In this document: positions 57,640 through 64,000 of the stretch, one piece after another
Layout of the letters: each line of letters starts with the position of its first letter
How positions within the stretch are numbered: position 1 is the stretch's first letter
Assembly: GCF_003369795.1 (NCBI RefSeq)
Contig: NZ_CP026730.1
Span: 3,835,001-3,899,000 of the forward strand
DNA from: Streptomyces sp. CB09001
Lineage (GTDB): Bacteria; Actinomycetota; Actinomycetes; Streptomycetales; Streptomycetaceae
Length of the DNA: 64,000 nucleotides
Reading direction: 5' to 3'
Notes under the pieces: generated by a model
What the model was told of the DNA's origin: nothing
The model's input: the letters and a program-made list of their open reading frames with translations, nothing else
The model's database searches: none
Position numbers and translations under genes: made by a program

Positions 57640-58680
57640 ATGCCCGCGCCCCAGCCGTCGCAGCCACAGCCGCAGCCGTCACAGACGCCGCAGCCGTCGC
57701 ATGCGAACCAGTCCGCGCCCACGTCCGCCCTCTCGCCCGTCGTGCCGCCCGTCCTCGCCGAGGTCGTCCGGTCCGGCTTCGTCGAGGGGCGGCACCGGGG
57801 CAGCCTGGTGGTCCTGGGCGCCGACGGTGCGGTGGAGCTGGCGCTGGGCGAGGTGACGGCGCCGGTCTTCCCGCGTTCCTCGAACAAGCCGATGCAGGCG
57901 GCGGGCGTGCTGCGGGCAGGACTCGACCTCGCGGGGGAGCGGCTGGCGCTGGCCGCCGCGAGCCACTCCGGAGAACCGTTTCACCGTGATCTGGTCCGCA
58001 AGATGCTGGACGAGTACGGCCTGGACCCGGCGCTGCTCCAGTGCCCGCCCGACCTGCCCCTGGACGCCGAGGAACGGGAGACCTACCTGGCGTCGGGCGC
58101 CGTGCCCGACCGCGTCACCATGAACTGCTCCGGCAAGCACACCGCGATGCTGGCGGTCTGCGCCCAGCAGGGCTGGCCGCTGGAGACCTACCTCGATGCG
58201 GAGCACCCGCTGCAGCGGCTCATCCACAGGGTTGTGGAGGACGCGGCGGGCGAGCCGGTCGCCGCCGTCGGCACCGACGGGTGCGGGGCGCCGCTGATGG
58301 CGATCAGCCTGGTCGGGCTGGCCCGCGCCTTCCGCTCCTTCGTCGCCGCCGAGCCCGGTTCGGCCGAACGCCGGGTCGCCGACGCGATGCGCGCCCACCC
58401 CGAGTACGTCGCGGGCAGCCGCCGCGCGGACACCTGGCTGATGCGCGAGGTGCCCGGCACCCTCTCCAAGATGGGCGCCGAGGCCGTCCAGGCGGTGGCC
58501 CTGCCGGACGGCCGCGCCCTCGCCTTCAAGATCGAGGACGGCGCGAGCCGTGCCCTGGGCCCGGTGCTGGCCCGCGCCCTGACCCTGCTGGGCGTGGACG
58601 GGCCGGTCGTCGAGCGCATCGGGCGCGCGCCGCTGCTGGGCGGCGGCGGGGAGGTGGGGGAGATCCGGGCGTCCTTCTGA
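57640..58680 (+). CDS. Asparaginase (type II, PF06089 family)
   Basis: A 346-residue enzyme with the plant/actinobacterial asparaginase-II pattern: [53 protein letters not shown] and [10 protein letters not shown]. It hydrolyses asparagine to aspartate and ammonia. The N-terminal 30 residues are Pro/Gln-rich. A GTG at 57547 overlapping rsiG's stop is an alternative start that would add 31 residues. The ATG at 57640 has GGAAGG upstream. Confidence 0.87.
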   Translation: MPAPQPSQPQPQPSQTPQPSHANQSAPTSALSPVVPPVLAEVVRSGFVEGRHRGSLVVLGADGAVELALGEVTAPVFPRSSNKPMQAAGVLRAGLDLAGERLALAAASHSGEPFHRDLVRKMLDEYGLDPALLQCPPDLPLDAEERETYLASGAVPDRVTMNCSGKHTAMLAVCAQQGWPLETYLDAEHPLQRLIHRVVEDAAGEPVAAVGTDGCGAPLMAISLVGLARAFRSFVAAEPGSAERRVADAMRAHPEYVAGSRRADTWLMREVPGTLSKMGAEAVQAVALPDGRALAFKIEDGASRALGPVLARALTLLGVDGPVVERIGRAPLLGGGGEVGEIRASF

Positions 58681-58750
58681 CGTTCCGGGCCTTCGGGGCC
58701 GCCCCGTTAATCCCCGCGACGCAACCGGGTGGGCGATCTACGGTGAGCGT

Positions 58751-60043
58751 ATGAGCCGCCGCACCGAGATAGACGTACGTCCCATCACCGAGGCCGAGTT
58801 CCCCGACTGGAACCGGGCCCTGAACACGGGGTTCCTGCGGCCGCCCGCCGTGGCCGAGGAGCAGTTGGAGGTCCGCCGCCACGAGTTCGTGCCCGGCCGG
58901 TCGCTCGGCGCCTTCGACGGGGACCGGTGCGTGGCCACCTTCCGGTCCTTCGACCAGGAGCTGACGGCCGTCGGCGGCGCCCCCGTCCGGGCCGACGCGA
59001 TCTCCAACGTCACCGTCACCCCGACCCACCGCCGCCGCGGCCTGCTCACCCGGATGATGGCGCAGGACCTGGCCGCGGCGAAGGAGCGCGGTGACGTCGT
59101 CGCGACGCTGATCGCGGCGGAGTACCCGATCTACGGCCGGTACGGCTTCGGCCGCGGCACCACCATGACCGAGTGGACGGTCGACGTCCCCCGCGCCGGT
59201 CTGGACCCCCGCTGGGCCGCACCGGAGGACGGCGGCCGGATCGACCTTGTGGACGGCGACGACGTACGGCGGCTCGGACCCGGGCTGCACGAGCGGCTGC
59301 GCCGGACCCAGCCCGGAGCGGTCAGCCGGACCGGGCTGTGGTGGCGTTACCGGACCGGTGACCTCGACTGGAACGGCTCCCCGTGGACCGAGCCCTGCTA
59401 CGCCGTGTACCGCTCGGCGGAGGGCGAGGTCGAGGGCATGGCCTCCTACCGGACCGACGACCGCTGGGGCGACGCCAAGCAGCCGCTGAACACGGCGACC
59501 GTGGACTGGCTGCTCGCCGTGACCCCGGCCGCGGAGCGCGCCCTGTGGCACTACCTGTGCTCGATCGACTGGGTCCAGACGGTGAAGAGCGGCTGGCGCT
59601 CCCCGGACGACCTGCTCCCGCACCTCCTGCCGGACCCGCGCGCGGCCCGCGTCACCACACAGGCCGACTGGCTGTGGGTGCGGATCCTGGACGTCGCGCG
59701 GGCGCTGGAGGCGCGGACGTACGACGGGCAGGGGTCGCTGGTCCTCGAGGTCGTGGACCGATGGGGGTCCCCCCGCTCGAGCGGAGCCGAGAGTGGGAGA
59801 GGCCTCACCGGCGGGCGGTGGCGCCTGGAGGCGGGGCCGGACGGGGCGTCCTGCGCGCCGGCCACCGAGAGCGCCGACCTCGTGCTGGACGTGGGCGACC
59901 TGGCAGCGCTGTGGCTGGGCGACGAGTCGGCGGTGCGGCTGGCCGCGCTCGGCCGGGTGCGGGAAGAACGAGCGGGCGCCGCCCGTGTGGTCGACGCCCT
60001 GCTGCGTACGTCCAGGCGGCCTTGGTGCCCGGACATGTTCTGA
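58751..60043 (+). CDS. Eis-family N-acetyltransferase with an inserted repeat
   Basis: A 430-residue Eis-like acetyltransferase: N-terminal GNAT ([19 protein letters not shown]), Eis-typical [15 protein letters not shown], a middle GNAT-like domain, and a C-terminal SCP2-like domain ending in the family's terminal Phe (CPDMF). The enzyme probably acetylates amines. A dispersed hairpin repeat at 59762-59801 sits in frame and inserts about 13 residues ([14 protein letters not shown]) into the C-terminal domain. Confidence 0.88.
   Translation: MSRRTEIDVRPITEAEFPDWNRALNTGFLRPPAVAEEQLEVRRHEFVPGRSLGAFDGDRCVATFRSFDQELTAVGGAPVRADAISNVTVTPTHRRRGLLTRMMAQDLAAAKERGDVVATLIAAEYPIYGRYGFGRGTTMTEWTVDVPRAGLDPRWAAPEDGGRIDLVDGDDVRRLGPGLHERLRRTQPGAVSRTGLWWRYRTGDLDWNGSPWTEPCYAVYRSAEGEVEGMASYRTDDRWGDAKQPLNTATVDWLLAVTPAAERALWHYLCSIDWVQTVKSGWRSPDDLLPHLLPDPRAARVTTQADWLWVRILDVARALEARTYDGQGSLVLEVVDRWGSPRSSGAESGRGLTGGRWRLEAGPDGASCAPATESADLVLDVGDLAALWLGDESAVRLAALGRVREERAGAARVVDALLRTSRRPWCPDMF
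59762..59801. repeat. Dispersed streptomycete hairpin repeat, copy inside a gene
   Basis: A sequence beginning TGGGGGTCCCCCCGCTCG and ending GAGCCGAGAGTGGGAGAG, the same family as 46201-46236. It is in frame within the Eis-like coding sequence. The palindromic core CGCTCGAGCG is perfect. Confidence 0.85.
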
Positions 60044-60111
60044 GGTGACTCCCTTCCTCCGGTGACGGTGGACGTGCGCATCCGTAGCGCGGGTTCTTCG
60101 ACGTGCTCTTC

Positions 60112-60155
60112 AGTTGTGGTTGTGGTTGTTGTGCTCGTTGTGCTTGTTGTGCGTG
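60112..60155. repeat. GT-rich low-complexity repeat
   Basis: GTTGTGCTTGTTGTGC-type units repeat several times downstream of the Eis-like gene and before its terminator. No coding role is clear on either strand. Confidence 0.6.
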
Positions 60156-60161
60156 GTGCCT

Positions 60162-60213
60162 ACTGACCGGCCGGGCTCCCGGCTCCCCTCCGGAAGGGGG
60201 CCCGGCCGTCAGT
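60162..60213. terminator. Terminator after the Eis-like gene
   Basis: A long hairpin with stem CGGCCGGGC (60168-60176) / GCCCGGCCG (60200-60208), flanked by the complementary ACTGAC / GTCAGT, separates the convergent Eis-like and small membrane protein genes. Confidence 0.85.
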
Positions 60214-60221
60214 ACGTCGGT

Positions 60222-60407
60222 TCAGCCGGACTGGGCGAGCAGCATCACGAGGATCACCGCACCCACACCGCCGATCATGGTGTTCTTCGCCTTGATGCCG
60301 ATGGACAGCGCGACGAACGCGATGATGCCCATCGGCCCGTACTTCCACTGCACGAGCTGCTCGAACCCGATGGCCAGAGCCGCGACGACGATGGCGATGA
60401 GCGGCAT
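60222..60407 (-). CDS. Small two-helix membrane protein (paralogue 1)
   Basis: A 61-residue protein starting MPLIAIVVAALAIGFEQLVQWKYGPMG with a second hydrophobic region GGVGAVILVMLL. The motif FEQxVQWxYGxxG and GIKAK is shared with the protein at 61482-61670. It is divergent from devE and may be regulated by it. The function is unknown. Confidence 0.82.
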   Translation of the reverse strand: MPLIAIVVAALAIGFEQLVQWKYGPMGIIAFVALSIGIKAKNTMIGGVGAVILVMLLAQSG

Positions 60408-60463
60408 GGTGGACCCCCTGTCACCGTGGTGGCCAACCCCCGTGAGGCTCGACCACGTTGCTC

Positions 60464-60480
60464 AAGTTGGCTGCCAACTT
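60464..60480. promoter_or_regulatory. Palindrome between the small membrane gene and devE
   Basis: AAGTTGGC-T-GCCAACTT is an 8-bp perfect inverted repeat with a 1-bp centre, about 90 bp upstream of the devE start and 57 bp upstream of the small gene. It is a likely operator for a GntR-family dimer. Confidence 0.65.
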
Positions 60481-60566
60481 CACTGTACTTATCTCCGCTT
60501 GGAAGCGTCTCATAACCACCTTTCCGCGAACTGCCCAAAGATGGCGAGAAGTTGTAGGGTTTGGTC

Positions 60567-61472
60567 GTGGAGCCGGAACACGCCCCCGTCAACGGGCGGG
60601 AGAGACCGCAGCGGCCACAGCCAACACATCGAGAGGTGGCCGACGAGCTGCGCGCCCGGATCAGGTCCGGTCGGCTGCGGCCGGGCCAGCGCATGCCCAC
60701 GCAGGCCCGGTTGGCCGAGGAGTTCGGTGTGGAGCGGGGTGCCGTCCGCCAGGCCCTGCGCATCCTTCAGTCGGAACGTCTGCTCATCAATGTGTCCAAG
60801 GGGAGCCCCGCGACCGTCGCGCCCGACCTGTACGGCCCCCAGGCCGGCCCGGAAGCGCGGCCGATGCCCACCACCGTGGCCCTCGCCTCCCGGATCGCGG
60901 CGGCCTTCGCCGCCGAGCACGTCGAGATCGACGCGCTCTGTCTGACCTCCGTCTCCCTCACCCTCGCCCTCGGCGAACCGCTGAGCCAGATCCACGCGGG
61001 GCGACTGAAACCGGCCAAGGTCGACGTCCGGGTCCTGCTGCCGAGCGGCGACATCGACCTCGCCTTCCCGGTGGCGGTCTCCGGCGGCGCGGCGGGCGGC
61101 CCGGTGCACGAGCGGTGGCTGGCGATGCGCAACGCCCAGGGGCAGGTGCTCCGGCACAACCTGCTGAGCCTGCGTGCCACGCACGGCATCGACGTGCGCG
61201 TCTCCTTCCGTGCGCTGCCCTTCACCCCGCCGGTGAAGCTGTACGTGCTCAACGGCAGCGAGGCCCTCTTCGCGTACTACACCCTCGGCCGGCGCGAGCA
61301 GGAGATCGACCACGAGCAGCTGGAGATGTACGACGCGGAGGGCATCCGCTCGACGCTGTTCGCCTTCGAACAGGGCGGTGGCCTGCGCGACGGCGTGTTC
61401 GTGAAGCAGTCCCGGCTGTGGTTCGACGCGCTGTGGGGGACGATCAGCTCGGAGCTGGTGCTCACGGGCTGA
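60567..61472 (+). CDS. devE: GntR-family regulator DevE (DevA paralogue)
   Basis: A 301-residue regulator. The GntR HTH is PTHREVADELRARIRSGRLRPGQRMPTQARLAEEFGVERGAVRQALRILQSERLL, and the effector domain carries VLLPSGDIDLAFPV, FRALPFTPPVKLYVLNGSEALFAYYTLGRR and SRLWFDALWGTIS. It is strongly similar to the downstream regulator. The order matches the devE-devA-devB cluster known in S. coelicolor development (from memory). TAGGGT six bases before the GTG start suggests a leaderless mRNA. Confidence 0.85.
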   Translation: MEPEHAPVNGRERPQRPQPTHREVADELRARIRSGRLRPGQRMPTQARLAEEFGVERGAVRQALRILQSERLLINVSKGSPATVAPDLYGPQAGPEARPMPTTVALASRIAAAFAAEHVEIDALCLTSVSLTLALGEPLSQIHAGRLKPAKVDVRVLLPSGDIDLAFPVAVSGGAAGGPVHERWLAMRNAQGQVLRHNLLSLRATHGIDVRVSFRALPFTPPVKLYVLNGSEALFAYYTLGRREQEIDHEQLEMYDAEGIRSTLFAFEQGGGLRDGVFVKQSRLWFDALWGTISSELVLTG

Positions 61473-61481
61473 CCGTCCCCC

Positions 61482-61670
61482 TCACAGCGCGGGACCCGCG
61501 ACCAGGAGGGCCAGCAGCACCGCTCCGGCGGAGCTGACGGAGGGGCTCTTGGCCTTGATGCCTATGGTGAGCAGGAGCAGGCCGACGATGCCGGTGGCAC
61601 CGTACCTCCACTGGACGATCTGCTCGAAGGCGATGACGAAGACCGCGGAGACCAGGGCGAGGACGGGCAT
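61482..61670 (-). CDS. Small two-helix membrane protein (paralogue 2)
   Basis: A 62-residue protein starting MPVLALVSAVFVIAFEQIVQWRYGATG with the same architecture and the FEQxVQW-GIKAK motifs as the 60222-60407 protein. It is divergent from devA across a 146-bp regulatory gap. The start at 61670 is chosen by alignment with its paralogue. Confidence 0.82.
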   Translation of the reverse strand: MPVLALVSAVFVIAFEQIVQWRYGATGIVGLLLLTIGIKAKSPSVSSAGAVLLALLVAGPAL

Positions 61671-61755
61671 GGTCTTCCCCCCTTCGGGAAGATAGACTTT
61701 CGCCAACTGGGTGAGGTTGGCAACCAACTCTCCCTAGGTTGTCCCCACTTGGCTA

Positions 61756-61794
61756 CTACCTATAAACAAGTTTCAAACAACTCCCTATAGGTAG
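61756..61794. promoter_or_regulatory. Inverted repeat in the devA upstream region
   Basis: CTACCTATA (61756-61764) and TATAGGTAG (61786-61794) are perfect 9-bp inverted arms, 21 bp apart, ending 22 bp before the devA start codon. A second imperfect dyad, GTTGG-CAA-CCAAC, lies at 61716-61728. Both are candidate operators. Confidence 0.65.
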
Positions 61795-61816
61795 GTCGAA
61801 GTTGTAGCGTTTGGTC

Positions 61817-62686
61817 GTGACTCAGGAGAACGTGTCCGTGAACGGCAGCAGAAGGCTCTCGGCACAGGAGATCGCCGACGTCCTGCGGGAGCGGATCCGC
61901 GGGGGAGACCTCAGGGCGGGCGACCGCCTGCCCACCCAGGCCGAGCTGGCCGAGGAGTTCGGCGTGGAGCGCGGCACCGTCCGCCAGGCCCTGCGCGCAC
62001 TCCAGGAGGACGGCCTGCTCACCAACGTCAGCAAGGGCAGCCCGCCCCGCATCGCCGAGCCCGCCACACCGCGGGCCGAGCCGCAGCCGACGATGGTGTC
62101 GCTCGGGCCGCGCCTGGCGGAGGCGTTCGCGGCACCGCACGTCCGGGTCGACGTCGTGTGCCACACCTCGGAGACCCTGATGCTGGCCCTCAGCGAGCCG
62201 CTCCGCCTGATCCACGAGGGCCGCATCCACCCGGAGTCGATCGACTTCCGCGTGCTGATGCCCTCCCGCGACATCGACCTCGCCTTCCCCGTCCTGGTCG
62301 AGGACGAGGAGGACGACCCGGTCCACCAGCGCTGGCTCCAGATGCGCAACGCCCAGGCCCGCGTCCTCCAGCACAACCTGCAGGCCGTGCGCTCCACCCA
62401 CCGCGTCGACGTGCGCATCGCGTTCCGCGCCCTGCCGTTCACCCCGCCGATGAAGCTGTACCTGCTCAACGGCGAGGAGGCCCTCCTCGGCTACTACATG
62501 CTGACCCGGCGCGAGGAGGAGTACGAGAGCCGGACGCTCCAGATGTACGACGCGCTCGGCTCCCAGTCGCTGCTGTTCTCGTTCCTGAAGCGGACCGGTC
62601 ACCGGGACGCGGTGTTCGTGGAGGAATCACAGAAGTGGTTCGACGCCCTCTGGGAAACCATCACCACGGACATGACACTCTCCTAG
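61817..62686 (+). CDS. devA: GntR-family developmental regulator DevA
   Basis: A 289-residue GntR-type regulator: HTH with LSAQEIADVLRERIRGGDLRAGDRLPTQAELAEEFGVERGTVRQALRALQEDGLL, and an effector domain similar to devE (FRVLMPSRDIDLAFPVLVED, FRALPFTPPMKLYLLNGEEALLGYYML). In S. coelicolor DevA is needed for normal aerial development and represses its own gene (from memory). The GTG start may be leaderless, since TAGCGT lies six bases before it. Its stop overlaps the devB start by 1 base. Confidence 0.87.
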   Translation: MTQENVSVNGSRRLSAQEIADVLRERIRGGDLRAGDRLPTQAELAEEFGVERGTVRQALRALQEDGLLTNVSKGSPPRIAEPATPRAEPQPTMVSLGPRLAEAFAAPHVRVDVVCHTSETLMLALSEPLRLIHEGRIHPESIDFRVLMPSRDIDLAFPVLVEDEEDDPVHQRWLQMRNAQARVLQHNLQAVRSTHRVDVRIAFRALPFTPPMKLYLLNGEEALLGYYMLTRREEEYESRTLQMYDALGSQSLLFSFLKRTGHRDAVFVEESQKWFDALWETITTDMTLS

Positions 62687-63462
62687 TGACTTCCGATACG
62701 GATCAGACGGAACCGGTGAGCGAGCGGACCGGCCGCGACGAGCAGCCCGAGGCCCTGCGGGACCTGGTCATGGGCGCCCGCGTCGTCCTGTGGGACTTCG
62801 ACGGCCCCATCTGCCGACTGTTCGCGGGTTACTCGGCCGACCGGGTGGCGGGCGAACTGGTGGACTGGCTGGAGCGGCTCGGCCTCAAGGAGCTGCTCAC
62901 CCAGGAGGAGCAGGTCCACCCGGACCCGCACGTCCTGCTGGCCGCGGTCGACCGCAGACACCGGCAGAGCGACCTGGTCGTCGAGTTCGAGGACCGCCTG
63001 ACCCGGGAGGAACGGCGCGCCGTGCCCACCGCGTGGCCGACCGCGTACGCGGACGCCCTGATCCGCACCTGGTCCGCCCTCGGCGTGGGCCTCGCGGTCA
63101 CGACCAACAACTCGCCCCGCGTGGTGAGCGAGTACCTGGAGACCCGGGACCTGCTGGGCTGCTTCGCCCCGCACATCTACGGCCGCACCGGGGACCCCCA
63201 GCTGCTCAAGCCCGACCCCCACTGCCTCAACCGCGCCCTCAGCGCGATGGGCGCCGCCCCCGCACGGGCCCTGATGGTCGGCGACTCCGCCTCCGACGTG
63301 ACCGCCGCCCGACGGGCCGGCGTGCCCTTCCTGGGCTACGGCCACAACGAACGGAAGACGAAGCTCCTCAAACAGGCGGGCGCGGAGACGGTCGTCGACT
63401 CCCTGGAGCCGGTCCTCAGGCTGCTGTGGGAGGGGACGGGGCCGGGACTCGTCCGGGCCTGA
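62686..63462 (+). CDS. devB: HAD-family phosphatase DevB
   Basis: A 258-residue haloacid-dehalogenase-like phosphatase: motif I VVLWDFDGPICRLF, motif II as AVTTNNSPRVV (T), the Lys in LLKPDPHCLNRAL, and motif IV MVGDSASDVTAARRAG. The GTG start shares a base with devA's stop (TAGTG), so it is translationally coupled. The neighbourhood matches devB. The natural substrate is unknown. Confidence 0.9.
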   Translation: MTSDTDQTEPVSERTGRDEQPEALRDLVMGARVVLWDFDGPICRLFAGYSADRVAGELVDWLERLGLKELLTQEEQVHPDPHVLLAAVDRRHRQSDLVVEFEDRLTREERRAVPTAWPTAYADALIRTWSALGVGLAVTTNNSPRVVSEYLETRDLLGCFAPHIYGRTGDPQLLKPDPHCLNRALSAMGAAPARALMVGDSASDVTAARRAGVPFLGYGHNERKTKLLKQAGAETVVDSLEPVLRLLWEGTGPGLVRA

Positions 63463-63562
63463 CCCGCCCCGGCGTCGTACACGTGCTCATCCGTTCGCCG
63501 TGCGGTGGGACGGCGCGATGGCGTTCGCCGGGGTTCCGCGCGGATGAGGGCGACAACAGGAG

Positions 63563-63618
63563 TACCGTTTTCCCACTCCTGCACCTCCGCAAGGGTCCAA
63601 GGCGAGAGAAAAACGGTA
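63563..63618. promoter_or_regulatory. Inverted repeat in the leader of the last gene
   Basis: TACCGTTTT (63563-63571) and AAAACGGTA (63610-63618) are perfect 9-bp inverted arms; the second ends directly before the ATG at 63620. A smaller hairpin CAGGAGT / ACTCCTG (63557-63581) overlaps the first arm. It could mask the ribosome site or be an operator. Confidence 0.55.
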
Positions 63619-63619
63619 G

Positions 63620-64000
63620 ATGTCGCCTCAATCGGCCTCCCCCGCCCGGCTCCGTGCCGTCGAGGTGAGCGGTGACGCAAGCGCGGTCGAGGGCCCACTG
63701 CGCGGTTACCACCACGAGACGTACGTGGTTCCGCTGCCCGGAGCCGCGGGTGCCGCGGACGGGGCCCGCTGGAAGTGCCGGGAGCCGCGCAGCGGCCTGC
63801 TCTGGTTCGACCGCCGGTGCTTCGTCTCGGAGGAGCAGCTGCTGCGCGCCCTGCAGGGGCGGATCACCGACGTGCCGGACGTCTTCGAGGTCGGCGGGCT
63901 GCCCCTGCAGCGGTTCGTCGAGGGCCGGACCCTCGGATCGCTGTACGGCGCCGGGCGGGCGGTGCCCGAAGGGTTCACGCGGCAGATCCTGCGGCTCGTC
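63620..64000 (+). CDS. Phosphotransferase/kinase-like protein (5' part, runs off the window)
   Basis: 127 codons from ATG 63620 are open to the window end. They begin MSPQSASPARLRAVEVSG and include GYHHETYVVPLPG, LLWFDRRCFVSEEQLLRAL and LPLQRFVEGRTLGSLY. The VPLPG...RxFxSE...FVEGxTL order resembles aminoglycoside-phosphotransferase-like kinase N-lobes. The catalytic half lies outside, so the function is uncertain. Confidence 0.65.
   Translation, partial: MSPQSASPARLRAVEVSGDASAVEGPLRGYHHETYVVPLPGAAGAADGARWKCREPRSGLLWFDRRCFVSEEQLLRALQGRITDVPDVFEVGGLPLQRFVEGRTLGSLYGAGRAVPEGFTRQILRLV

Noticed and set aside
60112..60155. His/Asn repeat peptide on the minus strand of the GT-rich stretch
   Set aside because: No start codon in frame and stop codons nearby; better treated as low-complexity DNA.

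Overview
The window is high-GC chromosomal DNA from a Streptomyces or close relative. Evidence: a streptomycete rRNA operon end, GC-rich third codon positions, many GTG starts, and genes typical of the genus (glnR, nur, mshD, an RsiG-type anti-sigma factor, devA/devB). From memory and not checked here, the gene order follows the core-chromosome region of S. coelicolor that carries pst-ppk, glnR, nur and devA.

Layout. 1-3677: end of an rrn operon (16S 3' tail, spacer, 23S, 5S, terminator). 3.7-6.3 kb: a NarL-type two-component system and an acetyltransferase. 6.3-14.9 kb: a compact set of type IV secretion-like genes (VirD4-, VirB4-, SCO6880/PrgI-, VirB6-, VirB8- and pilin-like proteins plus a divergent lytic transglycosylase/NlpC protein) with no relaxase or other transfer gene nearby. 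15-19.4 kb: PAP2 phosphatase, secreted flavin oxidoreductase, lipoprotein, two unlisted small genes and csoR with its palindromic operator. 19.6-32.1 kb: a phosphate/polyphosphate block (DUF47-pit, then pstSCAB on the other strand with a PHO box, CHAD protein, ppk). It is interrupted at a NUDIX (mutT) gene by a roughly 2.2 kb low-GC element holding a lone large serine integrase. 32.3-36.8 kb: ECF sigma factor, zinc-type anti-sigma protein and an ABC transporter in one operon. 36.8-40.8 kb: mshD, secreted 5'-nucleotidase, HxlR regulator and RidA. 40.8-46.1 kb: a MprAB/PepD-like envelope stress set, a LacI regulator and glnR.

46.4-54.1 kb: hydrolase, MoaD-like protein, repeat-rich membrane protein, LmeA-like lipid protein, a cysteine-containing leader peptide ahead of a thiosulfate sulfurtransferase and its DUF1416 partner, then small metabolic genes, a truncated DUF5753 regulator with a DUF397 partner, a 32-residue membrane peptide and a nitrobindin-like protein. 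54.1-60 kb: a possible toxin-antitoxin pair, nur, ygfZ, dtd, rsiG (two c-di-GMP motifs), an asparaginase and an Eis-type acetyltransferase carrying an in-frame dispersed repeat. 60.2-64 kb: two paralogous modules, each a small membrane protein divergent from a GntR regulator (devE, devA). devA is coupled to the HAD phosphatase devB, and a truncated phosphotransferase-like gene runs off the end.

Most of the window is housekeeping and developmental chromosome. The parts that most deserve a second look are the orphan secretion-like locus, the minimal integrase element at mutT, the duplicated devE/devA modules, and several small peptides and operators. Family names come from sequence motifs and memory; no database search was run.
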